From Streptomyces chilikensis (lineage in GTDB: Bacteria; Actinomycetota; Actinomycetes; Streptomycetales; Streptomycetaceae): DNA of 45,640 bases. The notes beneath the pieces were generated by a model. It was given only the letters and a program-made list of their open reading frames with translations, did not search any database and was not told the DNA's origin. The position numbers and the translations under genes are program-made. Below, piece by piece: positions 38,799 through 45,640 of the stretch (position 1 is the stretch's first letter; each line of letters opens with the position of its first letter). Location: NCBI RefSeq assembly GCF_001642695.1, contig NZ_LWCC02000005.1:2586826-2632465 (forward strand), given 5' to 3'.

Positions 38799-40472
38799 TC
38801 ACTTCGCGTCCGCGTAGCACTCCACCACCGCCGTGGTGAACGGGAAGCGGACCGGGGTGTCGCCGAAGGTGAGCCGGGCGGCCTCGTCGGAGCTCTCGCG
38901 GATGGCGGCCGTCACCTGCTCGGCCTCCTCGGCGGGGCAGTGCACGATCACCTCGTCGTGCTGGAAGAAGACCAGCTCGGCCGCCAGTCCCGTCAGACGG
39001 CGGCGCAGGGCCGCCAGCAGCAGGAACGTCCAGTCGGCGGCGCTGCCCTGGACCACGAAGTTGCGGGCGAAGCGGCCGCGGGCGCGGGCGGTGGCCGTGG
39101 AGCGACCCGGGCCGAGGTCGCCGTCCTCCTCCGCGGCGAGCGGGATGCCGGCCTCCTCCGCCTCTTCCCGGCCGCCCGGCGGCGGGCAGGTCCGGCCGAG
39201 CCAGGTGCGGACCAGCCGTCCTTCCTCGCCGGCTCGTGCCGCCTCGTCGACGTGTGCCACGGCGCGCGGGAACCGGCGGCGCAGCGCGGCCAGGTTCTTC
39301 AGGCCGTCGCCGGATGTCTGGCCGTAGATGGCGCCCAGCACGGCGATCTTGGCCAGGTCGCGGTCACCGGCGAAGGCCCGCTCGGAGACCGCCTGGTAGA
39401 GGTCGGTCCGCCGGCCGGCGACCGTCATGAAGGCGGGGTCCCGGGATATGGCGGCCAGTACCCGCGGCTCCATCTGATCGGCGTCGGCGACCACCAGCCG
39501 CCAGCCGCGGTCGGCGACCACGGCGCGCCGGATGACCTTGGGGATCTGCAGCGCGCCGCCGCCGTGGGTCACCCAGCGGCCGGTGACCGTGCCGGCGGGC
39601 AGGAACTCGGGACGGAACCGGCCGTCGCGCACCCAGTCCTGGAGCCAGGACCAGCCGTGGGCGACCCAGATCCGGTACAGCCGCTTGTACTCCAGCAGCG
39701 GAGGGACGGCGGGATGGTCGATGCCGGCCAGCTCGTGTCGACGGGTGGAGCGGATCCGGATGCCGGCCTGGGCGAACGCCTTCACCACGTCGGCGGGGAG
39801 GTCGGGACGCACCCGCCGGCCGAAGGCGGCGGACACCTCGTCGGCCAGCCCGGCCAGGCGGCGCGGCTCGCCCGCGCCGGGATAGCGCTCACCGAGGAGG
39901 TCCCGCAGCACGGCCCGGTGCACGTCGGCCCGCCAGGGCAGGCCGGTGCGGTTCATCTCGGCGGCGACCAGGGTGCCCGCCGACTCCGCGGCCAGCAGCA
40001 GTCCCATCCGGTCGGGGTGCGTGGTGGCGGCCAGCCGGCGCTGCTGCTCCGCGTACACGGCGACCAGGTCGCCCAGCGGGACGCCGGCCGGCCCCTCCTC
40101 GAACAACGGCGCCTGCGCCGACGGGTCGGCGGCCCGCGGCGGCGGGTCCGGCGGCACGGGGCCACCACGCAGCCGGGCCAGCGCGGCCACGGCGCTGCGG
40201 GGTTCGCCGCTCCTGCCCTCGTGTCCCAGCAGCAGCGTCTCGGCGTCCTCCACGTCGTAGCAGCGGTCCACCCGCACACCGGCGGCCAGCAGGCGGGGAT
40301 AGACCTCGGCGGTCGAGCGCCACACCCAGCGGGTGACGTCCGGCCGGGCCCGCACCGCCTCGACGGGACCGGGTTCACGGCGCACGCGGCCGGCGGGCAG
40401 GGCGTCGGGGCCGAGGGGGACGACGTCCACGCCGCCGCCCTCGGCGGGAGCGAGCGCCCACCGGCCGGTCAT
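38799..40472 (-). CDS. Small PolA-like DNA polymerase
   Basis: A 557-residue family A polymerase lacking the 5-prime nuclease domain. The N-terminal 200 residues correspond to the 3-5 exonuclease-like region, but the usual DxE metal motif is not visible, so proofreading is doubtful. The polymerase part is intact. Motif A reads VVADADQMEPRVLAA (near 330), the finger region includes RRAVVADRGW, FAGDRDLAKIAVLGAIYGQ precedes motif B, and motif C is FFQHDEVIVHCP (near 503). Streptomycetes carry this short enzyme in addition to full PolA; a repair role is likely but unproven. The ATG start gives MTGRWALAPAEGG. It reads toward the tRNA gene. Confidence 0.9.
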   Translation of the reverse strand: MTGRWALAPAEGGGVDVVPLGPDALPAGRVRREPGPVEAVRARPDVTRWVWRSTAEVYPRLLAAGVRVDRCYDVEDAETLLLGHEGRSGEPRSAVAALARLRGGPVPPDPPPRAADPSAQAPLFEEGPAGVPLGDLVAVYAEQQRRLAATTHPDRMGLLLAAESAGTLVAAEMNRTGLPWRADVHRAVLRDLLGERYPGAGEPRRLAGLADEVSAAFGRRVRPDLPADVVKAFAQAGIRIRSTRRHELAGIDHPAVPPLLEYKRLYRIWVAHGWSWLQDWVRDGRFRPEFLPAGTVTGRWVTHGGGALQIPKVIRRAVVADRGWRLVVADADQMEPRVLAAISRDPAFMTVAGRRTDLYQAVSERAFAGDRDLAKIAVLGAIYGQTSGDGLKNLAALRRRFPRAVAHVDEAARAGEEGRLVRTWLGRTCPPPGGREEAEEAGIPLAAEEDGDLGPGRSTATARARGRFARNFVVQGSAADWTFLLLAALRRRLTGLAAELVFFQHDEVIVHCPAEEAEQVTAAIRESSDEAARLTFGDTPVRFPFTTAVVECYADAK

Positions 40473-40511
40473 GCGGTCGAGTCTGTCAGGCAGGACCGAC
40501 AGTGCCGCCCG

Positions 40512-40532
40512 TCGTCCACAGCCTGTGGACGG
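40512..40532. other. Inverted DnaA-box-like pair between divergent genes
   Basis: TCGTCCACA and its inverted partner TGTGGACGG are separated by 3 bases and form the palindrome GTCCACAG-C-CTGTGGAC. It lies 40 bases from the start of the polymerase gene and 39 bases from the DUF2786 start. The 13-mer TCCACAGCCTGTG also occurs at 27451-27463, before the methyltransferase gene. Confidence 0.5.
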
Positions 40533-40570
40533 CCTTCGGGGGGAGCGGGCATCCATGTCAGGATCGAGGG

Positions 40571-41794
40571 ATGAGCACCACCGATCCCGGCACCGTCGAG
40601 CGCGCCTTCGCGGCCGCTCTCTACGCCGACGACGACACGGCCCTGGACACGGGCGCGTCCCTCCTCGCGGCGGACCCCGGCACGGACGCCGAGCTGGCCC
40701 GGCGGGGCCGGGAACTGGTGGCCGCCCTCTGGAGGCGCGGCTGGCAGCCCGCCGACGTGGTGCGGATGGTCCGGCGTGATCTGGCGGAGGACCACGTCCG
40801 GCTGGTCTGCGACCTGATTCTCGCCGAGGCCGGTCCGCGGCCCGGTCGGCAGGAGCCGCGGACCGGGCCGGGGGCCGCGGCCGGGGGGCGCCGCTGGGCG
40901 GCCCAGCTCGCCGAGCTGGAACCCGCGCCTCCCTACCGGGGAGACCGTTTCACCCGGGCGACGGTTGTGCTGGAGCTCTACCGGCTGCTGCTGAGGCTGC
41001 CCGCGCTGGAGCCGCTGGACGACCCCCGGCCCCGTCCGGCCGCCGAGGACCCGGGGAGGGGCGAACCGGCGTCGAGGATGCTCGGCCGGATCCGGGCGCT
41101 GCTCGCCAAGGCCGAGGCGACCGGTTATCCCGAGGAGGCCGAGGCGCTGACCGCCAAGGCGCAGGAGCTGATGGCGCGGCACAGCATCGACGAGGCGCTG
41201 CTCGCCTCCGGAGGCCCGGGCGGCGGGGGGCCGGCGCACGGCGGGCCGGGCGCGTGCCGGATCGGGGTCGAGCCGCCGTACGAACAGGCCAAGGCCGTGC
41301 TGCTGGACGCGGTGGCGAGGGCCAACAACTGCCAGGCGGTCTGGAACGAGCCGTTCTGCTTCAGCACGGTGGTCGGCTACGAGGCGGAACTGGAGGCCGT
41401 CGAGCTGCTGTACACCTCACTGCTGGTGCAGGCGACCTCGGCGATGACCCGGGCCGAGGCCGCGATACGCAAGGGCGGCGCGAAGGGCGGCGGCCGACGG
41501 CGGACCAAGACCTTCCGGCAGTCCTTCCTGGCCGCGTACGCCCACCGGATGGGCACCCGGCTGACCGAGACCACCGAGCACCAGATCGCGGAGGCGAAGG
41601 CCGAGACCGGCGGGGAGGTGCTGCCCGTGCTCGCCTCCCGCGAGGCGGCCGTGCGGGCCGAGACGGACCGGCTCTTCCCCCGTACGACCACCACCCGCCT
41701 GCGCGGCGTCACGGACGAGGAGGGCTGGAGGCAGGGCCGGGAGGCGGCCGACCGGGCGCGGACGGGCCGCGCTCCCGGGCTCCCCGGCCGTTAG
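40571..41794 (+). CDS. DUF2786 domain protein
   Basis: A 407-residue protein of unknown function. The DUF2786 motif is clear in the middle: MLGRIRALLAKAEATGYPEEAEALTAKAQELMARHSID. The N-terminal 170 residues are variable and acidic. The C-terminal 150 residues hold a conserved region (AVARANNCQAVWNEPFCFSTVVGYEAELEAVELLYTSL) and a basic patch GGAKGGGRRRTKTFRQSF that could bind nucleic acid. No catalytic motif is recognisable. The ATG follows GGATCGAGGG. It is divergent from the polymerase gene across about 100 bases with a DnaA-box-like palindrome. Confidence 0.85.
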   Translation: MSTTDPGTVERAFAAALYADDDTALDTGASLLAADPGTDAELARRGRELVAALWRRGWQPADVVRMVRRDLAEDHVRLVCDLILAEAGPRPGRQEPRTGPGAAAGGRRWAAQLAELEPAPPYRGDRFTRATVVLELYRLLLRLPALEPLDDPRPRPAAEDPGRGEPASRMLGRIRALLAKAEATGYPEEAEALTAKAQELMARHSIDEALLASGGPGGGGPAHGGPGACRIGVEPPYEQAKAVLLDAVARANNCQAVWNEPFCFSTVVGYEAELEAVELLYTSLLVQATSAMTRAEAAIRKGGAKGGGRRRTKTFRQSFLAAYAHRMGTRLTETTEHQIAEAKAETGGEVLPVLASREAAVRAETDRLFPRTTTTRLRGVTDEEGWRQGREAADRARTGRAPGLPGR

Positions 41795-41800
41795 GGCCCC

Positions 41801-41822
41801 GCGCACGTCCCGTACCGTGCGC
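41801..41822 (+). terminator. Terminator after the DUF2786 gene
   Basis: GCGCACG/CGTGCGC is a 7-bp stem with an 8-base loop, 7 bases past the stop codon. Confidence 0.55.
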
Positions 41823-41956
41823 ACGGAACCGCCACGCCCCCTCGGCAAGTCCTGTGAATGTAGGAGGGGTTGCCGGGCACACGGGGAGAAAACGGGGAGA
41901 GACGGAACGGGGGCCGGGTTCTGCCGCCCGCCGCGCTGTAACCGTGGGAACACCGC

Positions 41957-42018
41957 GCGTGCACGTGCATCTGCACCGTGCATCCGCACCTGCGTATGCA
42001 CATGAACGTGACTATGAT
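41957..42018 (+). promoter_or_regulatory. GTGCA-repeat operator and promoter of the DUF397 gene
   Basis: GCGTGCACGTGCATCTGC (41957-41974) is followed by further TGCAC/GTGCA half-sites, five in all between 41960 and 42001, including the palindrome TGCAC-C-GTGCA (41972-41982). TATGAT (42013-42018) is a near-consensus -10 just downstream, while the -35 position is poor and covered by the repeats. The same 18-mer occurs inverted before the HATPase gene. Regulation by the nearby XRE protein is inference. Confidence 0.65.
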
Positions 42019-42077
42019 CCAAAGCAGTTGACCACGCACCGCGGCCCCATGGCCGGTGCATCACCGGGGAGCTACCT

Positions 42078-42392
42078 GTGGATCACGACGTGTACGACGG
42101 GTACGACCTTGACGAGGCCTCGGGGCGTCCGGCGCGTTCGGCCGTGCCGGGCCCGACGCGGGTGCACAACGGCATGGCGGCCACCCGCCTCGAGGGCGTG
42201 GCGTGGCAGAAGAGCCGGCACAGCAACTCGCAGGGCTCCTGCGTGGAGTTCGCCCGCCTGCCCGGCGGGGAGGTGGCCGTGCGCAATTCGCGGTTCCCGG
42301 ACGGGCCGGCGCTGGTCTACACGCGCGCGGAGATCGAGGCGATGCTGCTCGGCGTCAAGGACGGCGAGTTCGACCACCTGATAGTGGGCTGA
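42078..42392 (+). CDS. DUF397 small acidic protein
   Basis: A 104-residue DUF397-family protein. The signature is WQKSRHSNSQGSCVEFARLPGGEVAVRNSRFPDGPALVYTRAEIEAML. Family members are usually encoded next to XRE/DUF5753 regulators in streptomycetes, as in the whiJ and abaA-type loci, and are proposed to bind and modulate the regulator. The N-terminal 40 residues are acidic and not conserved. The GTG follows GGGGAG. It converges on the HATPase gene, 55 bases away. Confidence 0.93.
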   Translation: MDHDVYDGYDLDEASGRPARSAVPGPTRVHNGMAATRLEGVAWQKSRHSNSQGSCVEFARLPGGEVAVRNSRFPDGPALVYTRAEIEAMLLGVKDGEFDHLIVG

Positions 42393-42408
42393 TCCCGGCC
42401 GACCGCTT

Positions 42409-42444
42409 CCGGTCGACCGGCCTCGGCCGGCCGGCTCCGGCCGG
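42409..42444. terminator. Bidirectional terminator region between convergent genes
   Basis: The palindrome CCGGTCGACCGG (42409-42420) and the inverted repeat CCGGCCGG-CT-CCGGCCGG (42427-42444) fill the 55-base gap between the two stop codons. Confidence 0.6.
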
Positions 42445-42446
42445 TC

Positions 42447-42953
42447 TCAGGCCGACGGGCGCAGGAGGAAGAGCGCCCACACGACCTTGCCGTCGAGGGA
42501 GCCGGTGACGGGGTGCCAGCCCCAGCCGTCGCTGAACGAGTCCACCAGGAAAAGTCCGCGCCCGGACTCCGCGTCGCAGTCCTCGGAGGCGTCGGGGTCG
42601 CGGGGGGCCGGAGACCGGTGGCTGGGGTCGCGCACCGCGCACACCAGGCGTTCGGGCCAGCGCATCAGGTGCAGCCGTACCGGGGTGTCCTGCTCGGGGT
42701 CGCGGACGGTGTCGGCCGGCAGGGCGTGGCGCAGGGCATTGGTGACGAGTTCCGACACCACCAGACAGGCGTCGTCGAAGCGGTCGCCTATGTCCCACTG
42801 GCCGAGCGTGCCGCGAGTGAACCGGCGGGCCTCGCGGACCGCTTCGTACCGGGCGGGCAGTGCGCAGGTGGCGGCGTTGGAGACGGCCGAGGGGTCGAGT
42901 GGCGGAAGGCCCTGCCGTAGCGGCTCGAGCATGGTCGATCCATTCGTCCCCAT
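42447..42953 (-). CDS. RsbW-like ATP-binding protein (HATPase)
   Basis: A 168-residue protein with a histidine-kinase-like ATPase fold. The N-box is intact in CLVVSELVTNALRHAL, and the G2-type box reads ESGRGLFLVDSFSDGWGW. The G1 region (AVRDPSHRSP) keeps the Asp but not the glycines. This group is abundant in streptomycetes, typically encoded beside XRE and DUF397 genes; some act as anti-sigma factors, most are unstudied. The start MGTNGSTMLEPL has GGGAG 8 bases upstream; an alternative ATG lies seven codons later. Its upstream region holds an inverted copy of the operator seen before the DUF397 gene. Confidence 0.92.
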   Translation of the reverse strand: MGTNGSTMLEPLRQGLPPLDPSAVSNAATCALPARYEAVREARRFTRGTLGQWDIGDRFDDACLVVSELVTNALRHALPADTVRDPEQDTPVRLHLMRWPERLVCAVRDPSHRSPAPRDPDASEDCDAESGRGLFLVDSFSDGWGWHPVTGSLDGKVVWALFLLRPSA

Positions 42954-43296
42954 GCGAGGCACTCCCGGGATTCGCGGTCGCGGCGATATGGCGGTGGTGC
43001 GACGCCCATGGTTTCGGATGCGACCAGCAGATGCAAGGGCAGATGCACGTGCACGCGTCTGAAATACGCTGCACCGTACCGTTTCTTGGTCATTTTTTCC
43101 GCCATCCTCCCGTTGATTTCCCGTCCCCGAACGGTTCCCGCGGGGTTCGAATCCGGCCGTCGGCGGGGATGTATCCGGCCTGGGGAGTACCGGTCCCGCC
43201 GCGATGTTTGCCTTTCCGTAATCGGACGAGTACAGCTCGGAGTGATTTGGTGGCAGACTTTCGCACCGTGGGGACCGGCCGGGGAGGGTGGCTGAC
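42954..43296. other. Divergent region between the HATPase and XRE genes
   Basis: 343 bases between divergent starts. The HATPase side carries the GTGCA-type repeats listed separately. The central part (43080-43125) is AT-rich (TTTCTTGGTCATTTTTTCC) and should hold promoter elements. The XRE side (43215-43260) is also less GC-rich. No gene is supported here. Confidence 0.5.
43030..43074 (-). promoter_or_regulatory. GTGCA-repeat operator before the HATPase gene
   Basis: The exact 18-mer GCAGATGCACGTGCACGC at 43039-43056 is the reverse complement of the sequence at 41957-41974. On the minus strand it continues into a second TGCATCTGC copy (43027-43035), and TGCAC recurs at 43070-43074. It lies about 86-120 bases before the HATPase start and about 220-270 bases before the XRE start. 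Confidence 0.65.
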
Positions 43297-44154
43297 ATGA
43301 GTGCGGGAGAGTCGGGATCGGTGGTGCGGAGGATGCTGCTCGGCTCGCATCTGAGGCGGCTTCGTGAGGCCCGCGGCATCACGCGGGAGGCGGCTGGTTA
43401 CTCGATCCGGGCATCCGAATCGAAGATCAGTCGCATGGAGTTGGGGCGGGTGAGCTTCAAGGCGCGTGACGTGGAAGACCTGTTGACGCTCTACGGCATC
43501 GAGGACGAGGCGGAGCGCGGCGCGTTGCTCTCGCTGGTCAAGGAGGCCAACACGGCCGGGTGGTGGCACAGCTACACGGACGTGCTGCCCCACTGGTTCC
43601 CCACCTACGTGGGACTGGAGGGCGCCGCCTCCATGATCCGCGGCTACGAGGTCCAGTTCGTGCACGGCCTGCTCCAGACCGAGGACTACGCCCACGCCGT
43701 CGTCTCGCGCGGCCTGGCCGGCGCCCCGGCCGAGGTGGACCGCCGGGTGGCGCTGCGGCTGGAACGCCAGAAGTACCTGGTGTCCGAGCACGCGCCGGAG
43801 TTCCGCATAGTGCTCGACGAGGCCGCGCTGCGGCGCCCCTACGGAGGCCGGCAGGTGATGCGCGGCCAGTTGCAGCACCTCATCGAGGTCTCCGAGTGGC
43901 CCAACGTGCGGCTCCAGGTGATGCCGTTCGGCTTCGGCGGGCATGCCGGGGAGAGCGGGGCGTTCACCATCCTGAGCTTCCCCGAGTCCGACCTGTCGGA
44001 CGTCGTCTACCTGGAGCAGCTGACCAGCGCCCTCTACCTGGACAAGCGTGAGGACGTGGTCCAGTACGAGCGGGCCATCGACGAGCTGCTGCGGGACAGC
44101 CCGGGGCCGGAGGAGAGCAGGGACATCCTGCGCGGACTGCTGCAGCTGTCCTGA
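43297..44154 (+). CDS. XRE-family regulator with DUF5753 domain
   Basis: A 285-residue DNA-binding regulator. The N-terminal helix-turn-helix (residues about 17-75) includes LRRLREARGITREAAGYSIRASESKISRMELGR. A C-terminal DUF5753 domain starts near residue 95 (LEGAASMIRGYEVQFVHGLLQTEDYA) and runs to the end. Relatives include WhiJ and AbaA-region regulators of streptomycete development. With the DUF397 and HATPase genes it forms the typical three-part module, except that here the pair lies about 350 bases away on the opposite side of the regulator. GGGGAGG precedes the ATG by 9 bases; a GTG three codons earlier overlaps the ribosome binding site. Confidence 0.94.
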   Translation: MSAGESGSVVRRMLLGSHLRRLREARGITREAAGYSIRASESKISRMELGRVSFKARDVEDLLTLYGIEDEAERGALLSLVKEANTAGWWHSYTDVLPHWFPTYVGLEGAASMIRGYEVQFVHGLLQTEDYAHAVVSRGLAGAPAEVDRRVALRLERQKYLVSEHAPEFRIVLDEAALRRPYGGRQVMRGQLQHLIEVSEWPNVRLQVMPFGFGGHAGESGAFTILSFPESDLSDVVYLEQLTSALYLDKREDVVQYERAIDELLRDSPGPEESRDILRGLLQLS

Positions 44155-44316
44155 GGGCGCGCGGCGCGCGGCGCGTGAGGGGACAGGGCCGGGCGGTGGA
44201 GCTCGGCCGGGTGTGCTCCGGCGGAACCCGGGGTGGCGGTACGGCGTTGGTAGCTTTGTGCGGTAGTCCGAAAACCGTGCCGTCTTTCCCCCCTCACCCC
44301 TCAGGAGCCCGGAACC

Positions 44317-45510
44317 GTGACGACGCTTGCCCTGGGACCGAGCTGGCTGGACCCCGACTATCTGCTGAACACGTTCGGCATCGTGGGTCTGCTGCTCATC
44401 GTCTTCGCCGAGTCCGGGCTCTTCTTCGGATTCTTCCTGCCCGGTGACTCGCTGCTGTTCACCACCGGCATGCTGATCAGCTCCGGCACGCTGAAGTTCC
44501 CGCTGTGGGGCGCCATCGCCCTGATCTGCGTCGCCGCGATCGTCGGGGACCAGGTGGGCTACATGTTCGGCAAGAAGGTCGGCCCCGCCCTCTTCAACCG
44601 GCCGGACTCCCGTTTCTTCAAGCAGGAGAACGTCACCAAGGCGCACGAGTTCTTCGAGAAGTACGGGCCGAAGTCGCTGGTCCTGGCCCGGTTCGTGCCC
44701 ATCGTGCGCACCTTCACCCCGATCATCGCCGGCGTCAGCGGCATGCAGTACCGGTCCTTCCTCACCTTCAACGTGCTCGGCGGCATCCTGTGGGGCGCCG
44801 GTGTGACGCTGCTGGGCTCCTGGCTGGGACAGATCGATTTCGTCGAGAAGAACATCGAGACGATCCTGATCCTGATCGTCCTGATCTCCGTGCTGCCGAT
44901 CGTCTTCGAACTGCTCAAGGCGCGCGGGAGGAAGGGCAAGGGCGGACAGGACGCCGACGGCGGCGACCCGGCCGGTGACGGAGTGCCGCAGAACGGTGCC
45001 TACCCGATGATGGACGACGCCACCCGGCCGCTGCGGCTGCGTCCCGAGCAGGGCGGCCCGCAGCAGCCGTACGGCCACGGCGGCGAGCAGTACGGCCGCC
45101 AGCAGCCCCAGCAGCCGCACCAGTCCCAGCAGCCGCACCAGTCCCAGCAGGCACACCGGCCGCAGCAGGACCAGCAGCACCAGCAGTACCCGCAGCAGGC
45201 ATACGAGCAGTACGGCGCGCAGCGGCAGTACGGTGGCGCGCCCCAACAGCAGTACGGACAGGCCCAGCAGTACGAGCAGCCCCAGCAGCCCCAGCAGCCG
45301 TACGGACACCCCCAGCCGCAGTACGGGCAGGCCCAGCCGCAGTACGGTGGCGCGCCCCAGCAGCAGCCGTACGGAGGGGGTCAGTACGGGGAACCCCAGC
45401 AGCAGCCGTACGGCGGAGCGCCGCAACAGCCGCAGGCGTACGGGCAGCCGCAGCCGCAGCAGCCCTACCCGCCGCAGGACCACCCGTACCCCCAGCACCC
45501 GCAGGGCTGA
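44317..45510 (+). CDS. DedA-family membrane protein with Gln/Pro/Tyr-rich tail
   Basis: A 397-residue protein. Residues 1-205 form a DedA (SNARE-associated/VTT) domain with membrane-embedded ESGLFFGFFLPGDSLLF and the conserved RFVPIVRTFTPIIAGVSGM. Members are linked to lipid flipping (undecaprenyl phosphate recycling) and membrane potential in other bacteria. About 195 residues follow that are low in complexity: short acidic linker, then repeated QPYG, QQYG and QPQYG units, presumably a disordered cytoplasmic tail. The usual DedA length is about 200-220, so the tail nearly doubles it. The GTG has AGGAG 9 bases upstream. Confidence 0.93.
   Translation: MTTLALGPSWLDPDYLLNTFGIVGLLLIVFAESGLFFGFFLPGDSLLFTTGMLISSGTLKFPLWGAIALICVAAIVGDQVGYMFGKKVGPALFNRPDSRFFKQENVTKAHEFFEKYGPKSLVLARFVPIVRTFTPIIAGVSGMQYRSFLTFNVLGGILWGAGVTLLGSWLGQIDFVEKNIETILILIVLISVLPIVFELLKARGRKGKGGQDADGGDPAGDGVPQNGAYPMMDDATRPLRLRPEQGGPQQPYGHGGEQYGRQQPQQPHQSQQPHQSQQAHRPQQDQQHQQYPQQAYEQYGAQRQYGGAPQQQYGQAQQYEQPQQPQQPYGHPQPQYGQAQPQYGGAPQQQPYGGGQYGEPQQQPYGGAPQQPQAYGQPQPQQPYPPQDHPYPQHPQG
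45061..45505. repeat. Coding repeats in the DedA tail
   Basis: CAGCCGCACCAGTCCCAG occurs in tandem at 45112-45129 and 45130-45147. The 20-mer CAGTACGGTGGCGCGCCCCA occurs at 45226-45245 and 45340-45359. Many CAGCAGCCGTACGG units are interspersed. These are in-frame and encode the Gln/Pro/Tyr/Gly-rich tail. Confidence 0.85.
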
Positions 45511-45640
45511 GCCCCGCCCCGGGCGCGCCCGCCGCACGCGACGCGGCGCCGCCCCGGGCGAGGCTCCCGTCGCCCCGCCCTGCCTCGGCTGCCCCGTCCC
45601 GGCTGCCCGCAGGAGGCCGGGCGGCGGGCGGCACGGCCGG

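Noticed and set aside
43137-43160. GGGGTTCGAATCCGG, which looks like a tRNA T-arm
   Set aside because: The flanks do not pair as a T-stem, and no acceptor, D or anticodon arms can be folded around it. There is no matching repeat to suggest an attachment site.

Overview
The window is chromosomal core DNA of a Streptomyces or a very close relative. The evidence is a G+C content above 70 percent with third positions almost all G or C, GTG and TTG starts, a bldG developmental switch, an XRE/DUF397/HATPase module, a 6C small RNA and a thymidylate kinase fused to a membrane transporter domain. From memory the gene order matches the region around SCO3540-SCO3567 of S. coelicolor, and the ssd-tadABC-helicase-topA-holB part matches Rv3660c-Rv3644c of Mycobacterium tuberculosis. 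No phage, IS element, CRISPR array or antibiotic cluster is visible.

Left part (1-13000): a minus-strand group with an epoxide-hydrolase-like protein translationally coupled to a Holin-X-type membrane protein, then nhaA and acetyl-CoA synthetase. A 24-bp perfect palindrome and GATC-rich repeats lie between nhaA and acs. Next is a SulP transporter fused to a beta-carbonic anhydrase, divergent from a secreted NodB-like lipoprotein across an AT-rich region with several operator-like repeats. A CooC/MinD-type ATPase is then divergent from a degenerate Fic-like protein whose start codon sits in a 20-bp palindrome.

Middle part (13000-29100): a HAD phosphatase and a 6C RNA with a U-tract terminator flank a Tad/Flp operon made of ssd/CpaE, tadA, tadB, tadC, DUF4244 pilin-like, TadE and TadG-like genes, mostly with ATGA overlaps. 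The operon converges on a DECH helicase whose fifth codon after ATG is TTA (bldA-type). The helicase is divergent from bldG and its anti-sigma-like partner. A K+-independent-type membrane pyrophosphatase, a small lipoprotein and a class I methyltransferase follow.

Right part (29100-45640): topA, MFS-tmk fusion, holB and a TAP-type secreted hydrolase run on the plus strand. Then come tRNA-Thr(CGT), a small PolA-like polymerase, a DUF2786 protein, the DUF397/HATPase pair plus XRE regulator, and a DedA protein with a glutamine-rich tail.

Most genes are well-known actinobacterial families. The less explained material is mainly non-coding: an 18-bp sequence repeated exactly, in opposite orientation, in the promoter regions of the DUF397 and HATPase genes (probable shared operator); the palindrome over the Fic-like start; the acs-nhaA palindrome; and the minisatellite that extends the last Tad gene into the helicase. 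Product calls come from motif reading alone and regulatory calls are inference.
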